Of a DNA stretch of 64,000 nt, positions 21,954 to 32,739 are shown in pieces. Below the pieces are notes generated by a model that ran no database searches, was not told the DNA's origin, and worked only from the letters and a program-made list of their open reading frames with translations. Position 1 is the stretch's first letter. Each line of letters opens with the position of its first letter. Position numbers and translations under genes: made by a program. The DNA lies in NCBI RefSeq assembly GCF_000143415.4, contig NW_003314411.1:62452-126451 (forward strand). The letters are read 5' to 3'. The DNA is from Selaginella moellendorffii. Its lineage: Eukaryota; Streptophyta; Lycopodiopsida; Selaginellales; Selaginellaceae.

Positions 21954-22288
21954 ATAAGATGCCTTGAAAATTCTAATGCATACGTGGCAGGCTCTTAGTG
22001 TGCCACGTGTCGTTTATGACCGTTCTGATAGTGACGTTGGGCCTTTCTAAAATGAGGAACAGCCTCGCGTATGAAAGCCATGCCCTAGAATTATGGCGGG
22101 CAGAGAAAGCTAGGGCGCGGTATTGTGATGGAGCGCTCTGCGAGCGTTTCTTGGCGCCTTGCTTGATCGATCGCCGGGTAAGCGAGATTCTTTCCGAGAA
22201 ACCAGGACTGGATTCGTGATTGCTTAGTGCCTCGCCGATTTCCCTTTCTACGCTTGGCCTCTCGAAATTCCGCGATAATCTTGCAAGC

Positions 22289-23788
22289 ATGGCGCCAGCT
22301 GCGGCCCAGAGTGCCAAGATCGCAAGGCCAGCGCCTTCCAATCCGAAATCCAACTCCATCGGCTCCTACAGCTTCACTCGAAGCGCCTCCAGCGGGCACG
22401 ATTCTTTGGGGGCTGCCAAGAGCGACGCGTCCTCCTGCACCAGCGTCTTCAAGAAACCCGAATCCACGGCTGACACCAAGACGCGCCGCGTTCTTTCGGA
22501 TATAAGCAACGTCCCTGGTGGTGTGGCTCTACCCGAGCAACATTCGCTTTCAACACCCAGGAAGCTGTCCGTGGACGTGGATTCGCATGGTTTTGGGACA
22601 GCCGCAACCCGATACGAGGACTCACAGCTCAAGAGGAATTCGTCGTTGCCAGGCAAAGCCATTGCGCCGATCACTACAGCACTTCGCTGCGGTGGGAAAT
22701 CCCTTTCGAAAGGCACCACTCCAGTGGCAGAATGCATTCTAAAGACGAAAGTCCAGGCTCACCCGAAGAAGAAACCGAGGGACGACGCGATCACTCCTTT
22801 GCAATGGAGCCGATCCCCTCCATCCAAGCTGTCGACGCTGAGAAAGAAAATTTTGGACAAGGTGGCGGGCAAGTCCATCGTGAAGCCGAAGAACCAGGTC
22901 CAAAGGCGCAGTATTTCCAAGGACAGGGAGTTCAGAAGGCTGTCCATGGTGATTCGAAGCGAGGAGGAGCTCCTGGAGAAAAGCAAAGCGTACGAGGAAA
23001 AACTCGAACTTCTCCAGCAGCAGTGTGTCAGCAAGGAATCTGAGGTACAGTCTCAAAATCCCGCGCCATCTCACTGCTGTGTTTTTTCACGAATCCAGAT
23101 TGAGAGCGTCCGCAACGTGGGAAAAATGCTCGGCAAGCTTTGCGTCAACCAGGCCGAAGAACTAAAGGCCCTCAAAGGGATGTTCCCGCCGACGCTGAGG
23201 GAAGTGGTCCAGCTTCGCGACGTGTGCCAGAAGCAGGAGAAAGAGCTGCGAGACGCCCGCACAGTGGTGCCATCGCTGCAAGAACAAGTGAAGCTACTCA
23301 CTGCCCAGCTCGATTCCCTGGCAGACGATATTGAAAAGGTGAGAACTCGAAAACTTCTCTACCATAGATTCAAACTGTGTGAATCCAGGTGAAAGCCGCT
23401 AGACTGGCAAGGAGAGCACTCACCTGTGACGTTTCTACAAAGGTAGTGCTTTCGAAGTTTTGGATTTTCTCGTGTGAGAGAGCGTGACTTGGTTTCTTTG
23501 ATCTCAGTCGACAGTGGAAAGCGCTAGCACTGAACCGATCCATCCCAAACAAGATCATGCAACACAGGTAGAGCTCTCTTCGCACTTTTCAAAATGTTGG
23601 AAGATCGATAGCGACGATTTCGTGACTTCTGGCAGCCAGGAAGTGTCACCACCTCGATGACCGAAGCAAACCTGGAAGCTTTGATGCAAAGGATGAATCT
23701 AACGTCGGCGGAAGAAAAGGATTTGTCCGCGCTGGAGGAGAAGTGTGCCTCGGCTTTCAGGGACCTGGAAAACTTCCGGCCATCTTAG
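22289..23788 (+). CDS. Basic coiled-coil protein of unknown function
   Basis: Five exons (22289-23044, 23099-23338, 23389-23442, 23508-23567, 23636-23788) encode 420 residues. The first half is Ser/Lys/Arg-rich and probably disordered, with TRRVLSDISNVPG, PLQWSRSPPSKLSTLRKKI and the nuclear-localisation-like HPKKKPRDD. The second half forms a coiled coil: EELLEKSKAYEEKLELLQQQ, LGKLCVNQAEELKALKGMFP, LRDVCQKQEKELRDARTVVP and VKLLTAQLDSLADDIEKVK. The C-terminal part is acidic (LEALMQRMNLTSAEEKDLSA). The first in-frame ATG (MAPAAAQSAK) was used; the frame is open further upstream but without ATG. The layout (basic disordered arm, central coiled coil) is seen in plant meiotic and microtubule-associated proteins; I cannot assign one. 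A broken copy of its 5' region is at 31.45-31.66 kb. Confidence 0.82.
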
Positions 23789-24068
23789 CCGTTAGATGTT
23801 AGACCCCTTGACCGTTCGATGGAAGAGGCCTTCTGTATCGGAATCGACGGAATGTATCTATTCCAGACCACCCAAACCCCAAGCCCTATCTCCTGTGCCA
23901 GAGCTCTGGTTGGTATTTCTCTTCCTCCACCTAGGGGCGATCGATCGGTGAGTTTGCGGCGATTTCTTGCATTTCTCGAGCTGGATTGGATTATCGATTG
24001 GATTGGAGCAGCATTTTAGCAAGAAGCGTCGTTGCCTCGATTGAATTGGAGCACTGTGCTGTGCAGCG

Positions 24069-25052
24069 ATGGGTGTCCGTATTAGATTTGCGCGTTTTGG
24101 GAGGAAGAAGCTGCCGTTCTATCGAATCTACGTTGCCGATAGCCGCTCCAAGCGTGACGGGAGATTTCTGGAGAATGTGGGCTACTACAATCCCATTACT
24201 GGTAAAGTTCCATTCGGCGAGAAAGAAAATTTGGTCTCAAGTTCTTCTTTGTTGTCGCTTCGATGCTTGCAGGAAAGGATGGTGAGAAGCAATTTGCGCT
24301 CAAAGCGGACCGAGTCCAGTAAGTCTTCGCGTTTTCTTCTTTGATAGTATCGGTCCCTTTCTCCTTGGATCATCTTTGAGTGTTTTAGTGACATCCTTTT
24401 TCAATTCTCTTTGGTTCTTGTTTGAACTTGGTTTCCTCTTGGTCATCGTTTCATCATTTTGAACTATGCCTTTCATATTCGTCATAGCTTCTGTCGCTCT
24501 TTAGCATTGTCTGCCAGAATTCTAGCCCGAATTCTTCCTGTGAATGGAGCGTTTCCATGACTGTTTCATTCTTTTGATCTCGTTCTTTAAGTTTTAGTTT
24601 TTGTTATTATGTTTGTCAGTCCCCCTGAGAGAACTTCCCGCTCCGACAAAGTTTCCAGCCCTGGAATCGGTCCACAAACTTGCTTGTTTGCTGTCATTCC
24701 TTGTTTAGTATTGTTCGATCCTGTTGTTTAGCTATGTCTGTCAATTTCCCCGAAAAGCTAGCGTTCTAAGTTACAGCTTCGCATTTGAATCAGTCCATCT
24801 TCCACTTGACATTCTTTTTTCTTCAGGTACTGGCTCTCGGTTGGAGCTCAGCCTTCCAATGCCGTGGCAAGGCTTCTGGCACGAACAGGCAATCTTCCAA
24901 GCGCTTATCCTCGGGGGCCGCCCGAGTCATCGTCGCCATCGCCACTGGCAACACTCTCGCCGGACGACAAGCCCGACGTGACCATCACTGCCAAGCTCTC
25001 CTCCGCCTCCTCGGCTCCAATGCTCGCTTCCAGGACTCTGTGCTTCTGCTGA
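24069..25052 (+). CDS. Organellar ribosomal protein bS16 (nuclear-encoded)
   Basis: Three exons (24069-24201, 24273-24318, 24827-25052) encode 134 residues. The S16 domain occupies the first 80: [80 protein letters not shown]. It lies at the extreme N-terminus with no classical transit peptide. This is the arrangement of plant nuclear S16 proteins known to act in mitochondria and, where plastid rps16 is lost, in plastids as well. The C-terminal extension is Pro/Ser-rich. Intron 2 is 508 bp, about ten times the local norm, and T-rich. bS16 binds the 5' and central domain of the small-subunit rRNA during assembly. Confidence 0.9.
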
Positions 25053-26096
25053 CGCCGACGAACACAAGAACTCCGCCGAGAGAGGTTTGACATTTTAATC
25101 TTATAAATCGCTCTTATCTATCTCAAAGTAAGCTCTGACTTTTGATAGCGATAGAATCGCTCTCGTTTCTTTGTTTTTTTTTTTTTTTCCTTTTCTTTTG
25201 TTTTGTTAGCTGCGTAGCACGGCCACTTTGGTTCGTCCCGGGCATTCATGCTTTGTGTAGCTTTTGACTTCCAGCGAAACGCAAGCAAAAATTTTCTAAG
25301 ATTTACAAAGTCACTCTCTCACACTTCGTACACGCAACGCATGTTTTGGCGAAATCTCTCCTTTAAGAAAGCCATTCCTTTCACTGTAGCGTATGTGATT
25401 CGTGGACACAAACACTAGAGCTAGTGGTGGAGTGGCGAGTGAATGGAATATAAGTGGTGATCCACTTTTAACTCCAAAAGCACAAATGCCCACACAAAGA
25501 ATACCAAGTGCCACGCCATCTTTTCGATCTAATCTTCTCTTTCATTACAAGCAATGGTAGGCTAGATCATCATCCCTTGTAGTCAACGATTAGAACGTGG
25601 AACAACACACTTTTTCCATAATCTTTGACCCGATCCCTCTTGTCAACACTGGGTGAAATCTCGGTTGGCTAAAGAAAAATTTCACCAAATTTTCTATCGC
25701 ATTCTTACCGGGGAGATGATGCGATTGGTTTTTGGACGGGACGGATTCGCGATTCCGTAACGCCCCTACGCGCTAACTAACCGTTTCTTGTCAGAAAAGA
25801 AAGGTGAAAAAGGTTCCCAACGGACGCAATCCAGCCACGTGGCAACGTCTACGCTGTGGGATTGGACGGCTGAGATAAAGTCCACCCCATGGGTTTTTTA
25901 GGCGGCCATAGCCAGAAGCACGGAAGAACAGACGCTCATATACCCACATTACGAAACGCACGCATTCGATCGGTAGCATTCAAGGCGGTGGTGGATGACG
26001 GCCGCCACAATCTTTGCTCTGGCGATCGGGAGAAATTTCTTGGGTAATCTATGAAAGCCGACGATCCAGGGGCAGCACAGCAGCGCCAGGGAATTA
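25053..26096. other. Intergenic region, no gene supported
   Basis: Contains the 3' side of the S16 gene (T-rich tract near 25,170-25,200) and the upstream region of the receptor kinase. A minus-strand ATG at 25,519 opens a 32-residue frame with a hydrophobic start (MAWHLVFFVWAFVLLEL) that is too short to call. The sequence ggacggctgagat at 25,865 resembles the recurrent gccgtYRgat promoter motif in reverse. Confidence 0.4.
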
Positions 26097-29000
26097 ATGG
26101 AGCCGCGGCGCCAGGCAAGAACGCTCCTGGTCTTCTTCTTCGCGATATTCCGGGCGCTAGATCCATCGGCAGGCCAGGATTCGTGCTCTGTGACAGAGAT
26201 TGAAGCGCTGGAAGCTTTCCAACGAGGGGCGAGCTCGCTGGAGCTGTCGTCATGGTCTAGGAATTCGAGCTGCTGCCAGTGGCGAGGTGTCAGATGCGCG
26301 GCGTCGATCGATCAAGCCTACCGGGAGGCCGGCATCGATTACCGCGTCCAGGAAATCCGCCTCTCCGGATTGAAGCTCCGGGGCGGAAATATTATCGACA
26401 GCCTAGCGAGATTGCGCGGCCTCAGCCATCTCGATCTCTCCAGCAATGCTCTCTCCGGCTCCTTCCCAGGCAACGTTTCATCGCTTCCCAGGCTCGAGCG
26501 GCTCGACTTGAGCGCCAACAATCTCTCGGGACCGATCCTCCTTCCTCCAGGTTCGTTCCAGGCGGCTAGCTATCTCAACCTCTCCTCGAATCGCTTCGAC
26601 GGCTCCTGGAATTTCTCCGGAGGGATCAAGCTCCAGGTGCTCGATCTCAGCAACAACGCTCTCTCTGGCCAAATCTTCGAGAGCTTGTGCGAGGATGACG
26701 GTAGCTCCCAGCTACGCGTGCTGAGTTTCTCGGGCAACGACATCTCGGGTAGAATTCCTGCCAGTATCACCAAATGCCGCGGCCTGGAAACTTTCGAAGG
26801 GGAAGATAATCGCCTCCAAGGGAGAATTCCATCGTCCCTGTCGCAGCTGCCACTGCTACGATCCATCAGGCTCTCGTTTAACTCGCTCAGCGGCAGCATT
26901 CCAAGCGAGCTGAGCTCTCTCGCCAACCTCGAGGAGCTATGGCTCAACAAAAACTCTATCAAAGGTGGAGTGTTCTTGACGACGGGGTTTACGTCGCTGC
27001 GAGTTTTCTCGGCTCGGGAGAACAGGCTTTCAGGGCAGATCGCGGTGAATTGCTCCAGCACGAATTCATCGCTCGCGTATCTGGACCTCTCCTACAACTT
27101 ACTGAATGGAACCATCCCGGCAGCGATCGGCGAGTGCCACCGTCTCGAGACGCTTGCATTGACTGGGAACTTCCTCGAGGGCCGGATACCATCTCAGCTG
27201 GGATCTCTCAGGAACCTCACGACACTGATGCTCTCCAAGAACAATTTGGTCGGGAGGATTCCTCTCGAGTCTCTGCGTGAGTGTTCGAGCTTGGTGGCTC
27301 TGGTCCTCTCGAAGAACTATTTCTCAGGAACTCTCAACATGGCGCCATCGCCAGTGGGGAGCTTCAGGAACCTCCAGCTGCTCGCGGTCGGGAACTCGAA
27401 CCTCTCCGGCACCATTCCTCTGTGGCTGACGAACTCGACCAAGCTCCAAGTCCTGGACCTGTCGTGGAACATTTTCACTGGAAAGGTTCCACTCTGGATC
27501 GGGGACTTCTACCATCTCTTTTACGTGGACTTGTCCAACAATTCCTTCTCGGGTGCGCTCCCGGAAGAGCTTGCCAACTTGAAATCGCTCCGAGGCGACG
27601 AGATCGACACCTCGGGCATCAAGGCCGTCGAGAGCATCCTCTTCGTCAAGCACAAGAACAACATGACTCGGCTGCAGTACAATCAAGTGTCTGCGCTGCC
27701 TCCCTCCATCATCCTCGCCAGCAACCGGTTCCACGGACGGATTCCCGACGGCTACGGCGCTCTGAGAAGATTGGTGTCGTTGGACCTGGGCATCAACTTA
27801 CTCTCGGGAGTGATCCCGGCAAGCCTGGGGAACTTGAGCAACTTGGAGTCGATGGATCTCTCGCAGAACTCGCTGGGTGGAGCAATTCCCACGACGCTGA
27901 CGAGACTCTTTTCGCTGGCCAGGCTCAACCTCTCGTTCAACAAGCTCGAAGGCCCGATCCCGCTGGGCAACCAGTTCTCGACTTTCACGGCCTCGGCCTA
28001 CGCTGGAAACCCAAGACTCTGCGGATATCCACTGCCGGATAGCTGCGGTGATGGAAGCTCTCCACAGTCACAACAACGTAGCACCACCAAGAACGAGAGA
28101 AGCAAGAACTCCTCGAGCTTGGCAATCGGGATCGGCGTCAGCGTGGCACTTGGGATCACCGGCATCGCCATCGGGATTTGGATCTGGATGGTGTCGCCCA
28201 AGCAGGCCGTCCACCACCGAGACGACGAGGAGGAAGGCTCCGCCGCGGAGCTCCAGGACCTGTCCGAGATGATGAAGCGCACGGTGGAGGTGTTCCACAA
28301 CCGGGAGCTCCTCCGGACCCTGGTCAAGCAGCAGCGCCCGCTCACCAACGCGGATCTCGTCAAGGCGACGGACAACTTCGATCAATCCAACATCGTGGGC
28401 TGCGGCGGATTCGGGCTGGTGTTCGTGGCCAGCCTCCCCGACGGCACCAAGGTGGCGATCAAGCGCCTCACGGGCGACTGCCTCCAAGTGGAGCGCGAGT
28501 TCGAGGCAGAGGTCCAAGCTCTGGCTATGGCGGACCACCCCAACCTGGTAACGCTCCAAGGCTACTCCAGCTATGGCGAGCACCGGCTACTCATCTACTC
28601 CTACATGGAGAATGGTAGCCTGGACAGCTGGCTACACGAGAGCGCGAAGCGCCTGGATTGGTCCACGCGACTGGACATTGCCAGGGGGGCCGCGCGGGGA
28701 TTGGCGTACCTCCACCTGGGCTGCCAGCCACACATAGTCCACCGCGACATCAAGTCCAGCAACATCCTCCTGGACGGCCGATTCGTTGCCCACGTGGCGG
28801 ACTTTGGTTTGGCCAGGCTGATGCTGCCGACGGCCACCCACGTCAGCACGGAGATGGTCGGGACGCTGGGGTATATCCCGCCGGAATATGCGCAGAGCTG
28901 GATGGCGTCCCCGAAGGGCGACGTGTATAGCTTTGGCGTGGTGCTGCTCGAGCTACTGTCGCGGCGGAGGCCTGTGGATGTGTGTAGGGCGAATGGAGTG

Positions 29001-29207
29001 TATGATCTTGTGGCGTGGGTGAGGGAGATGAAAGGGGCGGGGCGTGGAGTGGAGGTTTTGGATCCGGCGCTAAGAGAGCGGGGGAACGAGGAGGAGATGG
29101 AGAGAATGCTAGAGGTGGCGTGCCAGTGTCTAAACCCTAATCCGGCGAGGCGGCCCGGGATCGAGGAGGTGGTGACGTGGCTCGAGGAGATTGGTCGCGG
29201 AGCGTAG
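26097..29207 (+). CDS. LRR receptor-like kinase, phytosulfokine-receptor (PSKR/PSY1R) type
   Basis: Intron-free, 1036 residues. Signal peptide about 1-26. The N-terminal cap has paired cysteines (SSCCQWRGVRC, about 57-67). About 20 leucine-rich repeats of the LxxLxLSxNxLSGxIP type run from about 85 to 655, interrupted near residues 500-540 by an island (GDEIDTSGIKAVES, FVKHKNN) exactly where PSKR/PSY1R bind the sulfated peptide. The LRR C-cap is NPRLCGYPLPDSC. TM about 672-698 (LAIGIGVSVALGITGIAIGI). Kinase: glycine loop GCGGFGLV (about 768), catalytic Lys in VAIKRL, HRDIKSSN loop, DFGLARL, activation segment GTLGYIPPEY. It is an RD kinase, so probably active. SFGVVLLELLSRRRPVDVC aligns with the reported guanylate-cyclase-like centre of PSKR1. 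Expected role: plasma-membrane perception of a sulfated growth peptide; the actual ligand is inference. Confidence 0.93.
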   Translation: MEPRRQARTLLVFFFAIFRALDPSAGQDSCSVTEIEALEAFQRGASSLELSSWSRNSSCCQWRGVRCAASIDQAYREAGIDYRVQEIRLSGLKLRGGNIIDSLARLRGLSHLDLSSNALSGSFPGNVSSLPRLERLDLSANNLSGPILLPPGSFQAASYLNLSSNRFDGSWNFSGGIKLQVLDLSNNALSGQIFESLCEDDGSSQLRVLSFSGNDISGRIPASITKCRGLETFEGEDNRLQGRIPSSLSQLPLLRSIRLSFNSLSGSIPSELSSLANLEELWLNKNSIKGGVFLTTGFTSLRVFSARENRLSGQIAVNCSSTNSSLAYLDLSYNLLNGTIPAAIGECHRLETLALTGNFLEGRIPSQLGSLRNLTTLMLSKNNLVGRIPLESLRECSSLVALVLSKNYFSGTLNMAPSPVGSFRNLQLLAVGNSNLSGTIPLWLTNSTKLQVLDLSWNIFTGKVPLWIGDFYHLFYVDLSNNSFSGALPEELANLKSLRGDEIDTSGIKAVESILFVKHKNNMTRLQYNQVSALPPSIILASNRFHGRIPDGYGALRRLVSLDLGINLLSGVIPASLGNLSNLESMDLSQNSLGGAIPTTLTRLFSLARLNLSFNKLEGPIPLGNQFSTFTASAYAGNPRLCGYPLPDSCGDGSSPQSQQRSTTKNERSKNSSSLAIGIGVSVALGITGIAIGIWIWMVSPKQAVHHRDDEEEGSAAELQDLSEMMKRTVEVFHNRELLRTLVKQQRPLTNADLVKATDNFDQSNIVGCGGFGLVFVASLPDGTKVAIKRLTGDCLQVEREFEAEVQALAMADHPNLVTLQGYSSYGEHRLLIYSYMENGSLDSWLHESAKRLDWSTRLDIARGAARGLAYLHLGCQPHIVHRDIKSSNILLDGRFVAHVADFGLARLMLPTATHVSTEMVGTLGYIPPEYAQSWMASPKGDVYSFGVVLLELLSRRRPVDVCRANGVYDLVAWVREMKGAGRGVEVLDPALRERGNEEEMERMLEVACQCLNPNPARRPGIEEVVTWLEEIGRGA

Positions 29208-29349
29208 TAGGAAGCAGTAGAGACGTTTTTTACCTATTTGTCGCTGTTGCCCCTTTGTAGATATTTATTTTTGGGGGAAAGCTCACGCAAACACGCAAGC
29301 ACGGTGTTGCTTTGATTGAGGAGTTTGTTTCTAGGTTTTCTATTGCGCC

Positions 29350-30916
29350 ATGGAATCGTCCCTCGTGCTAGCGGCGGCCGCGATCGCTCTCCTGTTCTCG
29401 GCGGTGGCGCAGGTGATTGATTGGCAGGGTTTTTCCATTGCGCATTTGAGAATGCGGTGTGGTTTTTGCGATGGCAGGGCGTCAGGGTCGCGGAATCTGG
29501 GAAGCTCGATCTAGGGAGGCCGCTCTTGCAGGTATTGAGCTAGATTTTGCTTCTTTGCTAAGCTCTTCTGAAATTTTAGAAATCTATCGTTGATATCGTG
29601 AACAATGACCCCAATGCCGGGTGGAAAGCGGGATTCAACGAGCGGTTCATCAATCACACGGTGAGTTTCGCTATAAATTCCAGGCAAGAGAAGTGACTGA
29701 CAAGAGTTGCGTTGTTCTTTCTTTTCAGGTGCGAGATTTCAAGAGGCTTTGCGGTGTTCTTCCAAAGTCATCAGAGGAAGTCCAGCCGTTGAGACCCTTG
29801 CGAAGCCACCCGAGAACTTTGGATCTTCCTAAGCATTTCGATGCCCGTGAAGCTTGGCCACAGTGTTCTTCCATCAAAAATATTCTTGACCAGGTGTGCT
29901 CTACTTGTACTGCTGTGTGGCTGCTTATGATCGCTCAATCTTTCTCCAGGGTCACTGTGGGTCATGCTGGGCTTTTGGAGCTGTCGAGGCACTGACAGAT
30001 CGATTTTGCATCCTCAACAATGAAGTGAGTGGAGAATCTTTTCTTTCTCGTTCGTGTGCATTGTGACACAGATGCTTCGCTTTTCTCAGAATGTCTCGCT
30101 CTCCGAGAACGACCTTGTGGCCTGCTGCAGCTCCTGTGGATTTGGCTGTGACGGTGGATATCCATATGCGGCTTGGGAATACTTTGCACAAACAGGGGTG
30201 GTGACGTCTCAAGTAAGGAGCTCCCAAGTTTCATAAACTCTAGTTTTACAGCTTGATACTTTCAGTGCGATCCATACTTTGATGGAAAAGGATGCAAGCA
30301 TCCTGGTTGCGAACCTGAGTATGACACGCCGGTTTGCGTGAAGCAATGCGTGGACAATGAGCAGTGGAGGGACTCTAAACACTTCACGGTGCAAACTTAC
30401 GCTGTCAACTCCGATATTTACGACATCCAAGCCGAGATTTACAAGAATGGGCCCGTGGAAGTTTCCTATACCGTATATGAGGTAAAAGTTTATGAGCGCT
30501 AGAGCCTTTTTTTCGACTTATCGGTGTTAATTGTCGATGCAGGACTTTGCTCACTACAAGTCTGGAGTTTATAAGCACGTTTTCGGTGAAGTCCTGGGTG
30601 GGCATGCAGTGAAATTTATTGGCTGGGGCACCACCGATGATGGAAAGGATTACTGGGTAAGCAGTATGTGGCTTTTGATGCATTCTTGAACTAGCGTATT
30701 GTGTTTTCTGATCTAGATTGTGGCAAACTCGTGGAACCGGTCATGGGGAGAGGTTAGTCATTGATCATAGCACCGAAGCTTCAAGTTTCTAACCAAGAGC
30801 GTGTGTGTTCGCAGGACGGATTTTTCCAAATCTCTCGTGGTTCCAATGAATGTGGTATTGAGTCCGAGCCTGTGGCTGGAATCCCGCTCAAGAAAACTGG
30901 ATTCTCTGACATATAA
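29350..30916 (+). CDS. Cathepsin B-like cysteine protease (papain family C1A)
   Basis: Ten exons (29350-29412, 29478-29531, 29580-29660, 29729-29893, 29950-30024, 30090-30212, 30266-30481, 30543-30656, 30717-30752, 30815-30916) encode 342 residues. Signal peptide 1-21 ([17 protein letters not shown]). The propeptide has the short cathepsin B form ([20 protein letters not shown]). Mature enzyme: [14 protein letters not shown], the catalytic Cys in [16 protein letters not shown], the [14 protein letters not shown] segment, the occluding loop [16 protein letters not shown], the catalytic His in [11 protein letters not shown] and Asn in [15 protein letters not shown]. Cathepsin B enzymes act in the lytic vacuole or apoplast; in plants they work in senescence and the hypersensitive response. 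All catalytic residues are intact. The occluding loop keeps a single His, as is usual in plants. Confidence 0.94.
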
Positions 30917-31439
30917 TTTGTAAATATGCTGTACACAGACTATTAACTCTATTTCTATTTCTATTTGTTAAATCCTATTGTCTACTGGAAACGACACGGT
31001 GATAGAAACGTTTTTTGCGAGCGTGAAGGACAAAGACACAAGAGGGAACGAGTGAACTACAATGTAGTGAGACTTATTTTTCATCATTTTTTAATATTTG
31101 ATTGACACACTAACGATATATCACTCCAGTCCTTCAGAGCTGCCGAGCAAATGGGAGTTTCCATATTGTCACCGTAAGCATTGGCCATGCAAGCGAGCTT
31201 GTTTGGTCAGTCGTCGTGAACTTTGCAAGGCTTCTAGCCTTTTGATCACGGTCTCCATGTTCCAACGCAAGCTATGCATTCTTCGTCCTTCATTCATCCA
31301 ACAGGCTTTCATCGCCGCCAAAGACAATCTCTGTGACGAAAGCAAATCAAGTGGTATAATCCTTCCTCTTGAGCTGCGTGTCCTCTTACCTGAAATGTTG
31401 CTCGCGTAGAGGGTATATCCGTGTTTAAGTGTCAGGCGT

Positions 31440-31665
31440 GGATTCGGGTCTCTTTCAAAAGACGCTGGTGCAAGAGGACGCATCGCTCTTAGCAGGCCCC
31501 AAAGAATCGTGCCTGAGGCTGTAGGAACCGATGGACTTGGATTTCGGATTGGAAGGCGCTGGCTTGGCACTCTCGGCCGCACCTGGCGTTATCAGTCCTC
31601 GGAAAGAATCGAAGCCTACCGGATCAAGAAAGCGCCAAGAAACGCTCGCAGAGCGCTCAGGATCG
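31440..31665 (-). pseudogene. Broken copy of the 5' end of the coiled-coil gene at 22.3 kb
   Basis: The complement matches 22,130-22,450 in blocks: gcgctctgcgagcgtttctt then ggcgc (5' leader), attctttccgag, and coding text reading ESAKPAPSNPKSKSIGSYSL, RHDSLGPAKSDASSCTSVF, against PAPSNPKSNSIGSYSFTRSA and GHDSLGAAKSDASSCTSVF in the source. It lacks about 85 bp around the start codon and the Ala/Ser stretch after GSYS, and a TGA follows SVF. Because the 5' leader is included, this is a DNA-level copy, not a mature-mRNA copy. Confidence 0.85.
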
Positions 31666-31699
31666 ATGTGCTTGGCTTTCAAACAATAACGGTTACATG

Positions 31700-32735
31700 A
31701 CAACGAACGTCTGCCAGCGGGGCGTGGGCAGCGCGCGGCAGGGGATTTTCCACGCTTTCCTTTCTTAGAAGTGTTTGGACGTAAGAATTTGGTCATTCCG
31801 GGCATGTTTCTCAAAATTTCAGTATCACAAACATCTCATCAATTCAATAGAACGATTCAGTTTCTTCTTAGTTGATTATGGTTTGCTCTACAATCAACCA
31901 AGACACTTCTACATCCACCAGATTCATTGTTTTGTCATTGTGTTTACTTCTTCTTTATTTTGTTTTTCCATAGCTTCTTCTTCTTTATTAATTTGCCATT
32001 TTCTTGGATATAACTTGTTTTTTAGCTTCTTTTTCTTCTTTGTTTTGCTATGGTGTTCTTGGATATCTTCTTTTGATTTGTACATGATTCTTCTTTAGTG
32101 CTGGTTTCTTGTAAGATAGCCAATTTAAGTGCTTTTGTTTGTCCTTTTTACAATCCATATGAATTTTTGGATTGCATGGCTTGGTCTTTTGTTTCATTTT
32201 CTATTTTCTTGCAGACTAGCAAACTCGGACTAACTCATGACTTAGATTCCAAACTCTCACAAATAGATCCAAAAAAACTAAGAAAACTGGTGGTTAATAT
32301 GATGACTCTGTGTGTGTGTGTGTGTGTGTGTTTCTGCTGCAACGAGCTATCAGTCATTCGTTAGATCAGCAAACGAGCATGATCCAGCAGCCTGCAGCAG
32401 CCATAGCACTAACAACATTGGGGCGACCACGAAGTAATTTATAGAAAATTAGGGTATCATCTTTATACCCCTTTTGTGGAAGAAAAAAGGGGCATCTTCC
32501 ACGTTCAAGACAAGATCATAGTAGATCTTCCATTTGACAATCCAACTTTTCTACTACATTCGGGACCACACTCTGAGGGAAGGAAAATTCGGAATCCTAG
32601 AGGCTAGATCCATTGCTTGTGATGGTTTCTTGGCTAGACTCCAGATTGATTCAACATCAAATCAGCACTAGTTAGTTTTGCATGCATCTGGGATTTCCAT
32701 GAGCTGCCTGGATGTTGAGGGGGATGGTGTGATCT
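31700..32735. other. Low-complexity, T-rich intergenic DNA
   Basis: Runs rich in ttcttcttt between about 31,950 and 32,090 and a (GT)n microsatellite at 32,309-32,331. No gene seen. Confidence 0.5.
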
Positions 32736-32739
32736 TAGA

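Noticed and set aside
25420-25519. Minus-strand 32-residue frame with a hydrophobic start (possible secreted peptide)
   Set aside because: Too short, no known peptide motif, no supporting context.
27281-28042. Plus-strand 253-codon frame inside the receptor kinase
   Set aside because: Off-frame shadow of a GC-rich LRR gene.
31169-31440. Further extension of the coiled-coil gene copy
   Set aside because: Similarity to the 22-kb gene stops near 31,440; the rest does not align by eye.
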